Notes: a model not told the origin generated them from the letters alone. DNA of 57,889 bases from Chloroflexota bacterium (GCA_005881435.1 VBHP01000096.1:1-57889), one strand, 5' to 3'; shown: positions 18,351-27,427, numbered from the stretch's first letter. Numbers and translations: made by a program.

Positions 18351-19153
18351 GACGACACTTCCGCGCGGCGCGCGTCGGCAAGATCGCGCACGAGGGCGCG
18401 CGCCTCGGCGGCACGGACGAGCGCGGAGCCGACAAGGACGGCGTCGACTCGCGGTGGCAGCGCCCGCACGTCCGCGGGGACTGCGACGCCGCTCTCGGCG
18501 ACAAGCACGCGATCGGCGGGCACGTGGCCGGCGAGCCGCGCGACGGTCCCGCGATCGAGCTCGAGCGTACGCAGATCGCGCTGGTTGATCCCGATGATGG
18601 TGGCGCCGCTGGCGATGGCGCGGTCGAGCGCCTCCGGCTCGTGCGCTTCGACCAGCGGGCTGAGCCCGAGATCGCGCACGGCGCGGACGAGGCCGGCCAA
18701 GACCGCGTCCTCGAACAGCTCGGCGATGAGGAGCGCGGCGTCGGCGCCATACGCCAGCGCCTCCAAGAGCTGCAGCTCGTCGACGATGAAGTCCTTGCGC
18801 AGAACGGGCAGGCGGACGCAATCGCGCACGCGCGACAGATCGTCCAGCGAGCCGTGGAAGTGCGGACCCTCCGTCAGTACCGAGATCGCGGCGGCGCCGC
18901 CGACCGCGTACTGCAGCGCCAGCGCGCCCGGATCGGTGATCGCCCCGAGCTCGCCCGCGGCCGGTGAGCGGCGCTTCACCTCGGCGATGATCGCGACGGC
19001 GCCGCCGGCGCCGGCGGAGCGCAGCGCGGCCGCGAGGTCCAGCGGCGTGCGCCCGAGCGACTTCGCGTGTCCCGCGAGCTCGCGACGGCGCGACCGCAGC
19101 GCGGCCACACGCGCGCGCTGCTCTTCCGCGACCGTCGCCAGAAAGTCGCTCAC
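18347..19153 (-). CDS. trpC: Indole-3-glycerol phosphate synthase
   Basis: TrpC closes the indole ring. The 268-aa barrel contains [72 protein letters not shown] and [12 protein letters not shown]. These include the catalytic Lys and Glu residues of the family. It is monofunctional. GTG start overlaps the trpD stop. Confidence 0.96.
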
Positions 19154-20169
19154 GCCATGGCCGCCGGCGCCAAGGCTTGAGACCGTTCGACGAAATGCGC
19201 GAGCGTCCGGCGTGCGTCGCCGGAATCGATGGCGCGGGCCGCGACCTGGACGCCTTCGCGGATGTCCTTCGCCTTGCCGGCGACGTACAGGGCGGCGCCG
19301 GCATTGAGCAACACCGCGATTCGCGGCGCGCCGTCGTCACCGTCGAGCACCCGCTCGGCGATGTCCCGGTTGCGGGCCGCGTCGCCGCGCCGCACCGCAC
19401 GAAGCCCGACGTCCTCCGGTCGGATGACGCTTTCCCCGAGATCACCGTCCTTCAGCTCGTAGAGGCGTGTGGGCCCGCAAGGCGAGATCTCGTCCAAACC
19501 GTCCTCACCGTGCGCCACCAAGACGTGCTCCGCGCCGAGGACGCCGAGCACCCGCGCCATCCGCTCGCCGAGCCTCGCCGTCGCGACACCGAGCAACTGC
19601 CGCCGGACCCGTGCCGGGTTCGACAGCGGTCCCAGGACGTTGAACACCGTACGCACCCCGAGCTCGCGGCGGACCGGTATCGCGTGCTTCATCGCCGGGT
19701 GATAGCGCGGCGCGAACATGAACCCGAGACCGACCTCGGCGACGCACCGCGCGACCTCGTCCGGGCCGAGGTCGATGCGCACGCCCAGGGCCTCGAGTAC
19801 GTCGGCGCTGCCGCAGGCGCTCGAGGCCGCACGGTTGCCGTGCTTCGCGACCGGAGCACCGGCCGCCGCGCACACGATGGCTGACACCGTCGAGATATTG
19901 AAGGTGCCTGCGGCGTCGCCACCGGTGCCGCAGGTGTCGATCGCGTCGGCGCTGACGTGCACCGGAACCGCGAAGGTGCGCAGCGCGGCCGCGAAACCGG
20001 CGATCTCGTCGACGCTCTCCCCCTTCGTCGAGAGTGCAGCCAGGAGGGCGCCGAGCTGCGCCGGCGTGGCTTCTCCCTCCATCACGCGGCGCATTACGGA
20101 CTCGGCCTCGTCGCGACTCAGGTCCCGACCGGACAGGATCCGTGTGAGCGCGTCTCGAAATTCCATCAC
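19150..20169 (-). CDS. trpD: Anthranilate phosphoribosyltransferase
   Basis: TrpD transfers phosphoribose from PRPP to anthranilate. The 339-aa protein shows [21 protein letters not shown], the PRPP loop [67 protein letters not shown] and [11 protein letters not shown]. Start is GTG 20169, overlapping the trpG stop; the ATG one codon on is possible. Confidence 0.97.
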   Translation of the reverse strand: MMEFRDALTRILSGRDLSRDEAESVMRRVMEGEATPAQLGALLAALSTKGESVDEIAGFAAALRTFAVPVHVSADAIDTCGTGGDAAGTFNISTVSAIVCAAAGAPVAKHGNRAASSACGSADVLEALGVRIDLGPDEVARCVAEVGLGFMFAPRYHPAMKHAIPVRRELGVRTVFNVLGPLSNPARVRRQLLGVATARLGERMARVLGVLGAEHVLVAHGEDGLDEISPCGPTRLYELKDGDLGESVIRPEDVGLRAVRRGDAARNRDIAERVLDGDDGAPRIAVLLNAGAALYVAGKAKDIREGVQVAARAIDSGDARRTLAHFVERSQALAPAAMA

Positions 20170-20738
20170 GCCAGCCCGAGGAAGTTCCGCATCATGCGCT
20201 CGCCATCCGCGGTCAGGATCGACTCGGGGTGGAACTGGACGCCCTCGAGCGGCAGTGTGCGATGACGCACGCCCATGACGACGCCGTCGTCGCTGCGCGC
20301 GCTCACGGCAAGGTCGTCAGGCAGCGTGGTCTCGTCGATCGCGAGCGAGTGGTATCGCGTCGCGACAGTAGGCGACGGGACGCCGCGAAAAAGACCTTCG
20401 CCGTCGTGACGCACAGCCGACGTCTTGCCGTGTCGCAACGTCGGCGCCCGCACGATCCGTGCGCCGAGGGCAGCACCGATGCACTGATGTCCGAGGCACA
20501 CCCCGAGCGTCGGAACGCCATCACCGCTGAACGCCCGGATCGCCTCGCAGGACACGCCTGCCTCGCTTGGATCACCAGGGCCCGGCGACACGATCACGCG
20601 GCCCGGGCGCAGCGCGAGCAGCGCCTCGACCGTGACCTCGTCATTGCGTCGCACGACGACGTCGGCCCCGAGCGATCCGGCGAGCTGGACCAGGTTGTAC
20701 GTAAAGGAGTCGTAGTTGTCGATCACGAGCACTCTCAC
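20166..20738 (-). CDS. trpG: Anthranilate synthase glutaminase subunit
   Basis: TrpG supplies ammonia from glutamine to TrpE. The 190-aa class I amidotransferase has VLVIDNYDSFTYNLVQ, SPGPGDPSEAG, the nucleophile loop GVCLGHQCIG and the His-Glu pair in VQFHPESI. I start at GTG 20738, which has GGAG 8 bases upstream and overlaps the stop of the small ORF between trpE and trpG (GTGA). Confidence 0.96.
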   Translation of the reverse strand: MRVLVIDNYDSFTYNLVQLAGSLGADVVVRRNDEVTVEALLALRPGRVIVSPGPGDPSEAGVSCEAIRAFSGDGVPTLGVCLGHQCIGAALGARIVRAPTLRHGKTSAVRHDGEGLFRGVPSPTVATRYHSLAIDETTLPDDLAVSARSDDGVVMGVRHRTLPLEGVQFHPESILTADGERMMRNFLGLA

Positions 20739-20938
20739 GCGCGACGCTCCGAAACGGTGACCTGCGAACAGGGTGGTGTCGCGACGGGCGCGCGCCGACG
20801 GCGACCGTTGCGCAACGGACGCGGGGAAGGCTCGGCACGTGCTTCGGCGCCGAAGAGCGCGCCGAAGCAGGCGCACAGGGAGCCGTGGCGCGACGCCCGC
20901 GCGGCACCAACCAGCGCGGCACCAATTAGCGCCCTCAT
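20735..20938 (-). CDS. 67-aa ORF coupling trpE to trpG
   Basis: This ORF fills the trpE-trpG gap exactly. Its ATG overlaps the trpE stop (ATGA) and its TGA overlaps the trpG start (GTGA), the same joints used throughout this operon. The product has a small hydrophobic start (MRALIGAALVGAARAS), two cysteines in SLCACFG and a basic end with a run of Arg. I do not recognise it. The exact fit suggests a translated gene that couples trpG to trpE, or a recent insertion kept in frame. Codon content is less clearly selected than in its neighbours, so it may only carry ribosomes across. Confidence 0.5.
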   Translation of the reverse strand: MRALIGAALVGAARASRHGSLCACFGALFGAEARAEPSPRPLRNGRRRRAPVATPPCSQVTVSERRA

Positions 20939-22317
20939 GTTCGGAGCTCGCGCGCGAGCTCGACTGCTCGTCGGATCGCGTTCGACTTCGCGATCGTCTC
21001 CTCGAACTCGCTCGCCGGATCGCTGTCGGCGACGATGCCGGCTCCGGCCTGGACGTGCAGCGCGCCACCGGCCAGAACGCCGGTGCGGATCGCGATGCAG
21101 GTGTCGAGGTCGCCGTCGAAGTCGGCGTATCCGACGGCGCCGGCGTACGGGCCGCGGCGGTCGGGCTCGAGCTCGGCGATGCGTTGCATCGCGCGGACCT
21201 TCGGCGCGCCGCTGACGGTGCCGGCGGGGAAGCAGGCGCGGAAGGCGTCGAGCGCGTCGAGGTCGCCGCGCAGCGTTCCTTCGACGATCGACGTGAGATG
21301 CATGACGTGAGAGAACCGATCGACACGCATGAAGGTCGGCACGCGTACGCTTCCCATCTCGCTCACCCGACCCAGGTCGTTCCGCGCAAGGTCGACCAGC
21401 ATGACGTGCTCGGCCCGCTCCTTCTCGCTGGCGCGGAGCTCGGCCTCGAGTGCGGCGTCGTCCGACTCATCGCGGCCACGCGGCCGCGTGCCTGCGATCG
21501 GATACATCGTCAGGCGTCGGCCTTCGACCCGAAGGAACGGCTCCGGGGACGCTCCGACGAGCGTCGCCTCCGGACTGCCCAGCAAGAACATGTATGGCGA
21601 CGGGTTCACGCTGCGCAGCGCGCGGTAGAGCGATAGCGCATCCGGCGGATCGTCGAGCGCGAAGCGCTGCGAGAGCACGATCTGGATGCAATCGCCGCCA
21701 TGGATCAGCTCCACGGCGCGACGCACTGACCCCTCGAACTGCTCCCGGGTGAGATTCGCGCGCCACGCCGACGGACGCCCCGGCCGGGCGGCCGGTCGCG
21801 CCACGCGATCGAGCAGCGTTTCGATGTCGTCGAGACGGCGCTCCGCGGCGCCGCCGGCGGTGTCGCGCTCGTGGTGCGCGATGAGGCGCATCGTCCGGCG
21901 CACGTGATCGAACGCGATCACGGTGTCGTAGATGCCGAAGCTGGCAGTGGGCAGGACCAGGACGTCATGCGCGGCGGCCGGCACGCGCTCGAATGCGCGG
22001 ACCGCCTCGTAACCGACGTATCCGACCGCGCCTCCGGCAAACCGGGGCAGGCCTGGCACACGGTCGCGGCGGTAGCGCGCCAGCATCTGCCGCAGCGCCG
22101 CGACCGCATCCCCTCCTTCGCGCACCACCAGACGTTCACGCGGCAGGACACCGATGAAGGAGTAGCGCCCCAGACGCTCGCCGCCTTCGACGCTCTCCAA
22201 GAGGAACGCGCCATCGAGGTGCGCGAGCTTGGCGAACGCGGAGACGGGCGTCTCGAGGTCGGCGAAACGTTCCCGCATCACGGGCACCAGCTCGGCGACT
22301 CTCTGCGCGACGGCCAC
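20935..22317 (-). CDS. trpE: Anthranilate synthase component I
   Basis: TrpE makes anthranilate from chorismate. The 460-aa protein carries the Trp feedback motif LLES (AFLLESVEGGERLGRYSFIG), GGAVGYVGYEAV, VLSQRF, SPEPFLRVEGRRLTMYPIAG, VDLARNDLGRV and FPAGTVSGAPKVRAM. So it should be allosterically inhibited by Trp in addition to the T-box control. GTG 22317 is preferred to GTG 22323 because GGAGG (22327-22323) then has proper spacing of 5 bases. Confidence 0.97.
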   Translation of the reverse strand: MAVAQRVAELVPVMRERFADLETPVSAFAKLAHLDGAFLLESVEGGERLGRYSFIGVLPRERLVVREGGDAVAALRQMLARYRRDRVPGLPRFAGGAVGYVGYEAVRAFERVPAAAHDVLVLPTASFGIYDTVIAFDHVRRTMRLIAHHERDTAGGAAERRLDDIETLLDRVARPAARPGRPSAWRANLTREQFEGSVRRAVELIHGGDCIQIVLSQRFALDDPPDALSLYRALRSVNPSPYMFLLGSPEATLVGASPEPFLRVEGRRLTMYPIAGTRPRGRDESDDAALEAELRASEKERAEHVMLVDLARNDLGRVSEMGSVRVPTFMRVDRFSHVMHLTSIVEGTLRGDLDALDAFRACFPAGTVSGAPKVRAMQRIAELEPDRRGPYAGAVGYADFDGDLDTCIAIRTGVLAGGALHVQAGAGIVADSDPASEFEETIAKSNAIRRAVELARELRT

Positions 22318-22334
22318 GGGCACCTCCGAACAAC

Positions 22335-22365
22335 AAAAATCCCTCGCCCGGTACGGGACGAGGGA
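22335..22365 (-). terminator. T-box-controlled intrinsic terminator
   Basis: On the minus strand TCCCTCGTCCCG (one bulged T) pairs with CGGGCGAGGGA, a 3-base loop lies between, and ATTTTTG follows. The left arm overlaps the T-box antiterminator, giving the two exclusive folds expected. Confidence 0.9.
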
Positions 22366-22600
22366 CGACTCGTGGTGCCACCCGAATGCGCGCGGATTGT
22401 CCGCGCCTCAGCCTCCGACGATCATCGGAGCGGGCTTGCTAACGGTGCCCAGCCGGCCCCACGTACTCCTTTCGTTTCCGCGGGCATCTCCCGAGACCCA
22501 TTCCGCGTCCATCGCCGGCCCCTCCTCACACCACTCCGGGAGGGTTCGCTGCGCCGGGTCCATACGCGTACTCGCTCTCGGTCGAACGACGTTGACCAGA
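22335..22600 (-). promoter_or_regulatory. T-box riboswitch, Trp specifier
   Basis: The leader before trpE carries the T-box signature GGGTGGCACCACG (22383-22371), which pairs with the acceptor end of uncharged tRNA. It is followed at once by a terminator. The region upstream folds as long stems as in stem I and contains an AGTA motif (near 22575) and GGAATGGGTC, whose TGG (22500-22498) after GAA fits a Trp specifier codon. Uncharged tRNA-Trp would stabilise the antiterminator and switch on the trp-aroH-aroF-tyrA operon. Exact stem boundaries are not resolved by eye. Confidence 0.88.
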
Positions 22601-22629
22601 CTCTAGCGCCGGCGGCCGGGGCTAGGCAA
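22600..22629 (-). promoter_or_regulatory. Candidate promoter of the trp supraoperon
   Basis: Minus-strand TTGCCT (22629-22624), an 18-base spacer and TAGAGT (22605-22600) lie just upstream of the T-box leader, overlapping the end of thpR. Match to consensus is moderate. Confidence 0.35.
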
Positions 22630-23194
22630 GGGCGTCGCGACGGGTGGGAACGCGTTCGAGCGGGATATAGGTCGGGCCGCTCCGCGCCAACTTGCTCTCG
22701 AAGAGGATGGCTTCGTCGATGCGAAATGACAGGGGCTCGATCCGCACCGAACGCAGCGACTCAGCGATCGCGGCGCGAGCCGCGCCGTCGACGTCGTCCC
22801 GCACCCGCGCCACGGTCAGATGCGCGACCGCCGGCTTCTCGTCGAACGGGACCCGCGCCTCTCGCAGCGCCTCGCGCACCGCGTCGGCTCGTTCACGAAC
22901 GGCAGCGGCACCCTCGGCGAGGCCGACCCACACCACGCGGGGACGATTCGCCGTCGGGAACGCGCCGGCGTCGCCGAGACGGCACGCGATGGACTCCTTG
23001 CCCGCCAGCGAGTGGCGCAGCGCCGCGGCGGCGGCGGCCGCCGTCGTGTCAGGTACGTACCCGATGAACGCCAGCGTGAGGTGCATCAGTTCCGGCGCGA
23101 CACGCTTCACGGCGTCCGTCGAGAAACGCTCGCCCAGGCGGGCGCACTCTTTCGCGACGTCGGACGGTACGGGGAGGGCGACGAAGAGGCGCAG
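22622..23194 (-). CDS. thpR: RNA 2',3'-cyclic phosphodiesterase (2'-5' RNA ligase family)
   Basis: The protein has the two HxTx motifs of the 2H phosphoesterases (MHLTLAFIG and AHLTVARV) and the end block FILFESKL-like (AILFESKLARSGPTYIPL). Family enzymes open 2',3'-cyclic phosphates or join RNA through 2'-5' bonds. No ATG/GTG/TTG precedes the family N-terminus; GTG 23110 would remove the first strand. CTG at 23194 gives (M)RLFVALPVPSD, exactly the usual start, and TACTCT (23207-23202) stands 7 bases before it, as in a leaderless transcript. An ATC two codons earlier (23200) is the other option. From CTG it is 190 aa. Confidence 0.85.
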   Translation of the reverse strand: MRLFVALPVPSDVAKECARLGERFSTDAVKRVAPELMHLTLAFIGYVPDTTAAAAAAALRHSLAGKESIACRLGDAGAFPTANRPRVVWVGLAEGAAAVRERADAVREALREARVPFDEKPAVAHLTVARVRDDVDGAARAAIAESLRSVRIEPLSFRIDEAILFESKLARSGPTYIPLERVPTRRDALA

Positions 23195-23214
23195 GCTGAT
23201 CAGAGTACGCGGAG

Positions 23215-23319
23215 CTAGAAACCGATCGCGTGCGCGATCCGGTCGTCGAATGCCAGCAGCGCGGCGAAGACCGCGCCGAGCAAAATGTTCACCGCGGTCC
23301 AGACGGCGACCTGGGCCAT
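23215..23319 (-). CDS. 34-aa single-pass membrane peptide
   Basis: ATG 23319 follows GAAGGGTGAG, a usable ribosome site. The peptide MAQVAVWTAVNILLGAVFAALLAFDDRIAHAIGF has one hydrophobic segment of about 20 residues and a short polar end. It is too short for usual gene callers. It lies between ftsH and thpR and could serve as a leader peptide or a small membrane partner, for example of the nearby FtsH protease; that is speculation. Confidence 0.55.
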   Translation of the reverse strand: MAQVAVWTAVNILLGAVFAALLAFDDRIAHAIGF

Positions 23320-23379
23320 CTCACCCTTCGCTGCCTGCGTCGATCGCGACACAAATCGAGTCAGCACTTCGGGTCAGGG

Positions 23380-23404
23380 AAAAGCACTCGGCGTGCCAGC
23401 GCCG
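23380..23404 (-). terminator. Weak terminator-like hairpin after ftsH
   Basis: CGGCG-CTGGCA-CGCCG, then AGTGCTTTT, lies about 60 bases after the ftsH stop on the minus strand. The stem is only 5 bp, so termination would be partial. Confidence 0.3.
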
Positions 23405-23461
23405 GTAGCTACTGCGTCTCTTGTTGCTGGTCAGGCGAGCGAGGTTTAAGCCGGAGAGCTT

Positions 23462-25390
23462 CTAAGCCGGGGAGGGCGCGGTCTGCGGGCCTTTGCCTTC
23501 CTTGCGGCGTGGCTTCTCGTCTCCGGCGGAGACATCGCCCGGAGCGCTCGGTGGTGTCGATGTCGGCTCGGCGACCGACGCGGCGGCACGGATCTTTTCG
23601 TCGCCGAACATCTTCTCGAATTCCTCGCCCTCGATCGTCTCCTCGGCCATGAGCCGCTCGACTATCTGGTCGAGCTTCTCGCGGCGCGCGCTCAGGACCT
23701 CCTTCGCGCGGCGGTAGCCACGATCGATGATCTCGTGGACTTCCTCGTCGATCTGCTTGGCGATCTCCTCGGAATAGTTCCGCTCCTCGGCGATCTGGCG
23801 GCCGAGGAAGATCAACTCGTCGCGACGACCGAACGCCAGCGGCCCCAGGCGCTCGCTCATGCCGTACCGCATCACCATCTGGCGCGCCATGTCCGAGGCC
23901 TTCTCGATGTCGTTCGAGGCCCCGGTCGTGGTGTCGCCCGTCGCCAGCTGCTCTGCGACCCAGCCGCCGAGAGCCATAGCGATGTCGTCTTCGAATTCCT
24001 TCTTGCTCCGCAGGTACTTGTCCTCTTCGGGAAGCGACCAGGTCACGCCGCCGGCCATGCCGCGCGCGACGATCGAGATCTTGTGGATCGGATCGCAGTT
24101 CGGCAGCAGGTGACCGACGAGGGCGTGCCCGCCTTCGTGGTAAGCGATGACGCGCTTCTCCTTCTCGGAGATGACACGCGAGCGGCGCTCCGGTCCGAGG
24201 GCCACTTTCTCCAGCGCCTCCTCGAATTCGGTGTGATTGATGGTCTTCTTGTTGCGCCGGGCGGCCAGGATCGCCGCCTCGTTGACCACGTTGGCCAGGT
24301 CCGCGCCCGAGAAGCCTGGCGAGATCTTCGCGATCTTCATCAGATCGACGTTCTTGTCCAGAGGCTTGCCCTTGATGTGCACGTCGAGGATCGCCTTGCG
24401 GCCACGGATGTCCGGTCGGTCGAGGACGACCTGCCGGTCGAATCGTCCGGGCCGCAGGAGCGCCGGGTCGAGGACGTCGGGGCGGTTCGTGGCGGCGACG
24501 ACGATGACGTTGGTGCCGGTGTCAAAGCCGTCCATCTCCACGAGGATCTGGTTCAGGGTCTGCTCGCGCTCGTCGTGCGAACCGCCGAGGCCGGCGCCAC
24601 GCTGGCGGCCAACCGCGTCGATCTCGTCGACGAACACGATGCACGGCGCATTGCGCTTGGCCTGATCGAACAGATCACGGACGCGGGAGGCGCCGACGCC
24701 CACGAACATCTCCACGAACTCCGAGCCGGAGATGGAGAAGAACGGAACGCCGGCTTCGCCCGCGACGGCGCGCGCGAGCAATGTCTTTCCGGTGCCTGGC
24801 GGGCCCACCAGGAGCACGCCACGCGGGATCCGCGCCCCAAGTGTCGAGAACTTCTCCGGGTACTTCAGGAACTCGACGACTTCCGTGAGCTCCTGCTTGG
24901 CTTCGTCGACCCCGGCGACATCGTCGAACGTCACGGAGGGCTTGTTCCCCATGAACATCCGGGCGCGTGACTTTCCGAAGGAAAGCGCCTGGTTATTCGT
25001 GCCCTGCGCCTGCCGCATCATGTACAGGAAGAGGCCGGCGATGAAGACGATCGGGAGGATCGCGATCAACAGCTGGCCGAGCCACTGGAAGGTCTGACTC
25101 TCCTGGACTGGCCGGTAAGCGATCTGCTGGTCGGGCGACGGGTGGGCTGCGTTGTAGTCCGTCACCAGCTTGTCGAAGTTGTCGGGGCTGGAGATCGTCG
25201 TCTGCTGCTTCTTCCCGTCCTTCAGCTCGATCTGGGCGGTATTGCCGCCGATCGTGGTCGTGATCGACTTGACCTGGCCCGTCTGAATCTCCTGGACGGC
25301 CTTCGAATAGTCGACGGTGTCAGCGGGCGTCTGCTTCTGGCTGTAGGCGTAAAGCGCCGCCACGCCCATCACGACGAGCAGGAGCGTCAC
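23462..25390 (-). CDS. ftsH: ATP-dependent zinc metalloprotease FtsH
   Basis: FtsH degrades membrane and regulatory proteins. The 642-aa frame has an N-terminal membrane segment, a periplasmic part, a second membrane segment ([19 protein letters not shown]), Walker [15 protein letters not shown], Walker [13 protein letters not shown], the SRH ([20 protein letters not shown]) and the zinc site [12 protein letters not shown]. The tail is Pro/Ala/Lys-rich. GTG 25390 lacks a ribosome site and removes the usual charged start. An in-frame ACG at 25426 with AGGA seven bases upstream would add (M)SFDNRIFKNGI, a typical FtsH beginning. I keep GTG but the true start may be 25426. The 98-base leader also holds two small inverted repeats (25451-25465, 25488-25502). 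Confidence 0.96.
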   Translation of the reverse strand: MTLLLVVMGVAALYAYSQKQTPADTVDYSKAVQEIQTGQVKSITTTIGGNTAQIELKDGKKQQTTISSPDNFDKLVTDYNAAHPSPDQQIAYRPVQESQTFQWLGQLLIAILPIVFIAGLFLYMMRQAQGTNNQALSFGKSRARMFMGNKPSVTFDDVAGVDEAKQELTEVVEFLKYPEKFSTLGARIPRGVLLVGPPGTGKTLLARAVAGEAGVPFFSISGSEFVEMFVGVGASRVRDLFDQAKRNAPCIVFVDEIDAVGRQRGAGLGGSHDEREQTLNQILVEMDGFDTGTNVIVVAATNRPDVLDPALLRPGRFDRQVVLDRPDIRGRKAILDVHIKGKPLDKNVDLMKIAKISPGFSGADLANVVNEAAILAARRNKKTINHTEFEEALEKVALGPERRSRVISEKEKRVIAYHEGGHALVGHLLPNCDPIHKISIVARGMAGGVTWSLPEEDKYLRSKKEFEDDIAMALGGWVAEQLATGDTTTGASNDIEKASDMARQMVMRYGMSERLGPLAFGRRDELIFLGRQIAEERNYSEEIAKQIDEEVHEIIDRGYRRAKEVLSARREKLDQIVERLMAEETIEGEEFEKMFGDEKIRAAASVAEPTSTPPSAPGDVSAGDEKPRRKEGKGPQTAPSPA

Positions 25391-25524
25391 GATGCCGTTC
25401 TTGAAGATGCGGTTGTCGAAGCTCGTGGCTCAGTCCTGCCTTTCCCGACCCAGGGGTAGCCCCTGAGCACGAAGTGACACCAAGCGGGAGGTCCTAAACC
25501 TCATAACGAGTATCCCACCAAAAG

Positions 25525-26847
25525 TCATGCCCGACTGGGCTTTCGGCGCCGGGCGGCGAGAGTCATATCGGACTCACTGCCTCCGACGGCCGCGCGTGCG
25601 AGCCCCGGCACCCACAACACGTCACCCGCGGGGGTGACTACAACTGGATACACGGAGCGTACCCGTCGCGGAACTTTGGCGTCAGTAAGAACATCTTGAA
25701 CTTTGCCGCCGCCGACAAGTCGATCGCCCGGTCGCCACGCGCGTACTGACAACTCGACTTTTGGCACGCGAATGCGAAGTGACGACAGACGGTCGCCCGC
25801 TCCGGCGTCGAGGCTGAAGGCCCAATCACCCCACTCGATCGATCGCCCCGGTGTCAGGGGCGTCGGCGGCGGCGGCTCGTCCTGTTCTTGTTTCGGCCCG
25901 ATGGTCAAGCGGCGGTACTCGCGCCAGGCGACGACGCCGTGAGGGAGATCCATTCGCGCACTGCCGCGATCGTCGCGGGACAACGCCAGCAGCGCCGAAC
26001 GATGGCGCTCGGAGAGGCCGGATGCGCCGGCTCGTTCCGCGGCCAGGGCCAACGCCTCACCGGCGACGGCGTCGTCGAGCGGTAGCCGGTCCAGATCCAG
26101 CGCGACGCCCTCAGCCTTCGCCTCGAGTGCGACGTCCAGCGCGTTCGAGGCTGCGGATCGCAGCACGTCGGCCAGCAGGGCGGCGTTGTCGGCGATGCGC
26201 GACAGGGCCTCGCGGGCCTTCGGATTCAGACGCTCGAGCAGCGGCACGACGCGGAGACGGACAAGGTTGCGGGCGTATCGCTCGCTCGCGTTCGTCGGAT
26301 CGCGGACCGGACGGACGCCCATCGTCTTCGCGTAGCCGACCGTGTCGGCTCGCGTCAAGCAGAGCAACGGACGCGCCAGGTCATCGCGTCGCGGCCGCAT
26401 CGCGGCCAGGCCGAGTACGCCGCTGCCGCGGACGAGATGGAGCAGCACCGTCTCGGCCTGGTCGTCGCGGGTGTGCCCGAGCGCGATCGACTTCGCGCCG
26501 GTGCTCTTGGCCACCTGCCGCAGGAACCCATATCGAGCCTCGCGTGCTTCGGCTTCGCCACGCGGCGGCTTCGCGGCGGCGCCGTTATGGGTCGGCAGCC
26601 CGAGGGCCCGCGCCGCGCGCTCGACCACGCGCACGTCCTGTCCTGATGTCGCCCGCATGCGATGGTCGAAGTGCGCGACGTGAAGGACCAGGCCGAGCTG
26701 ACCGGACAGGGCATGGAGGATGCCCAGCAGCGCCAGCGAGTCGGGCCCGCCGGAGCAAGCGACGACGACCGGACCGGGCTCGAAGATCGAATGCGTCGCG
26801 ATGAACTCGCGAACGCGGCGCTGGATCGTGGTTGAGGTAGTCGCCAA
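25525..26847 (-). CDS. tilS: tRNA(Ile)-lysidine synthetase
   Basis: TilS converts C34 of the CAU anticodon of tRNA-Ile2 to lysidine so that it reads AUA. The 440-aa protein has the PP-loop VVACSGGPDSLALLGIL, HFDHRMRATSGQD, SIALGHTRDDQAETVLLHLVRG, RPLLCLTRADTV and PTNASERYARNLVRLRVVPLLE, then the helical and C-terminal domains (WRPGDRL). It starts with TTG only one base after the 3' end of a CAU-anticodon tRNA gene, so both share a transcript. The order tilS-ftsH is common. Confidence 0.94.
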   Translation of the reverse strand: MATTSTTIQRRVREFIATHSIFEPGPVVVACSGGPDSLALLGILHALSGQLGLVLHVAHFDHRMRATSGQDVRVVERAARALGLPTHNGAAAKPPRGEAEAREARYGFLRQVAKSTGAKSIALGHTRDDQAETVLLHLVRGSGVLGLAAMRPRRDDLARPLLCLTRADTVGYAKTMGVRPVRDPTNASERYARNLVRLRVVPLLERLNPKAREALSRIADNAALLADVLRSAASNALDVALEAKAEGVALDLDRLPLDDAVAGEALALAAERAGASGLSERHRSALLALSRDDRGSARMDLPHGVVAWREYRRLTIGPKQEQDEPPPPTPLTPGRSIEWGDWAFSLDAGAGDRLSSLRIRVPKVELSVRAWRPGDRLVGGGKVQDVLTDAKVPRRVRSVYPVVVTPAGDVLWVPGLARAAVGGSESDMTLAARRRKPSRA

Positions 26848-26848
26848 G

Positions 26849-26924
26849 TGGCTGGGGTGGGATTCGAACCCACGAACCTGGCGGTTATGAGTCGCCTGCT
26901 CTAGACCAACTGAGCTACCCAGCC
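26849..26924 (-). tRNA. tRNA with CAU anticodon (elongator Met or Ile2)
   Basis: A full cloverleaf is readable: acceptor GGCTGGG/CCCAGCC, discriminator A, D-loop with TTGG, anticodon loop CTCATAA, T-arm GTGGG-TTCGAAT-CCCAC. CCA is not encoded. The anticodon stem GGCG/CGCC with the string AGAGCAGGCGACTCATAA resembles tRNA-Ile2, while the acceptor and T-arm resemble elongator Met. The gene directly precedes tilS, whose substrate is tRNA-Ile2 (CAU), which favours Ile2 by context. Its first ten bases overlap the end of the HNH gene. Confidence 0.9.
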
Positions 26925-27421
26925 TCGGGAGATGGGAGAAGTTTAACGGCTTCGGCTGCGAGCCGAGCGCGGAATTCCTCTTCCGTCAGAACATGCTTGC
27001 GGTTGTTGCAGCGGGGACACGCGGGAATGATGTTTGAGATCGTGTTCGTGCCGCCCCTCGCAAGTGGAATTCGATGATCCGCATGGAGGGGGCCGGCTGC
27101 GCCGCAATACGCGCAACGGTTGCCGTATGACGCCACCAGTGCGATCCACGCTCGCGTCGTGAACGAGCCGGCGGCAGCCAGGGATCGAGCGCGCCTATTT
27201 TGCGCACACGTGCGACGCACTTCCGGGTACGATGCCTTATACGCGGCGATGCGCGCCCTGACGCGATCCTTGTTCCTCTCGTAGTAGAGGTGGCTCTCGG
27301 CAAGGTGCTCCTCGGGGTGGTTCTTGCGCCATCGCCGCATGCCTTCGCGCGCCTTCTCTGGATTGCGCTTCACCCAATCCCGGCCATACGCGCGCCGCCG
27401 TTCGATGTCGCGGTAGGGCAC
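26915..27421 (-). CDS. HNH endonuclease under LexA control
   Basis: The C-terminal HNH/zinc domain is complete: NRCAYCGAAGPLHADHRIPLARGG, TISNIIPACPRCNNRK, with two CxxC pairs and the catalytic His. The N-terminal half is a basic helix rich in Arg (MRRWRKNHPEEH, LYYERNKDRVRARI) suited to nucleic-acid binding. The protein is 168 aa from GTG 27421; ATG 27424 is the alternative. The -10 TACTCT ends 6 bases before the GTG, so the mRNA is probably leaderless. The stop codon is bases 8-10 of the downstream tRNA. The gene sits between two CAU tRNA genes, as would a homing-type or inserted nuclease gene. Target and role are unknown. Confidence 0.85.
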   Translation of the reverse strand: MPYRDIERRRAYGRDWVKRNPEKAREGMRRWRKNHPEEHLAESHLYYERNKDRVRARIAAYKASYPEVRRTCAQNRRARSLAAAGSFTTRAWIALVASYGNRCAYCGAAGPLHADHRIPLARGGTNTISNIIPACPRCNNRKHVLTEEEFRARLAAEAVKLLPSPEAG

Positions 27422-27427
27422 CATGGC

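Noticed and set aside
22640-22656. gaacgcgttc as a further LexA box
   Set aside because: The half-sites are separated by 2, not 4, bases and it lies inside thpR coding sequence.
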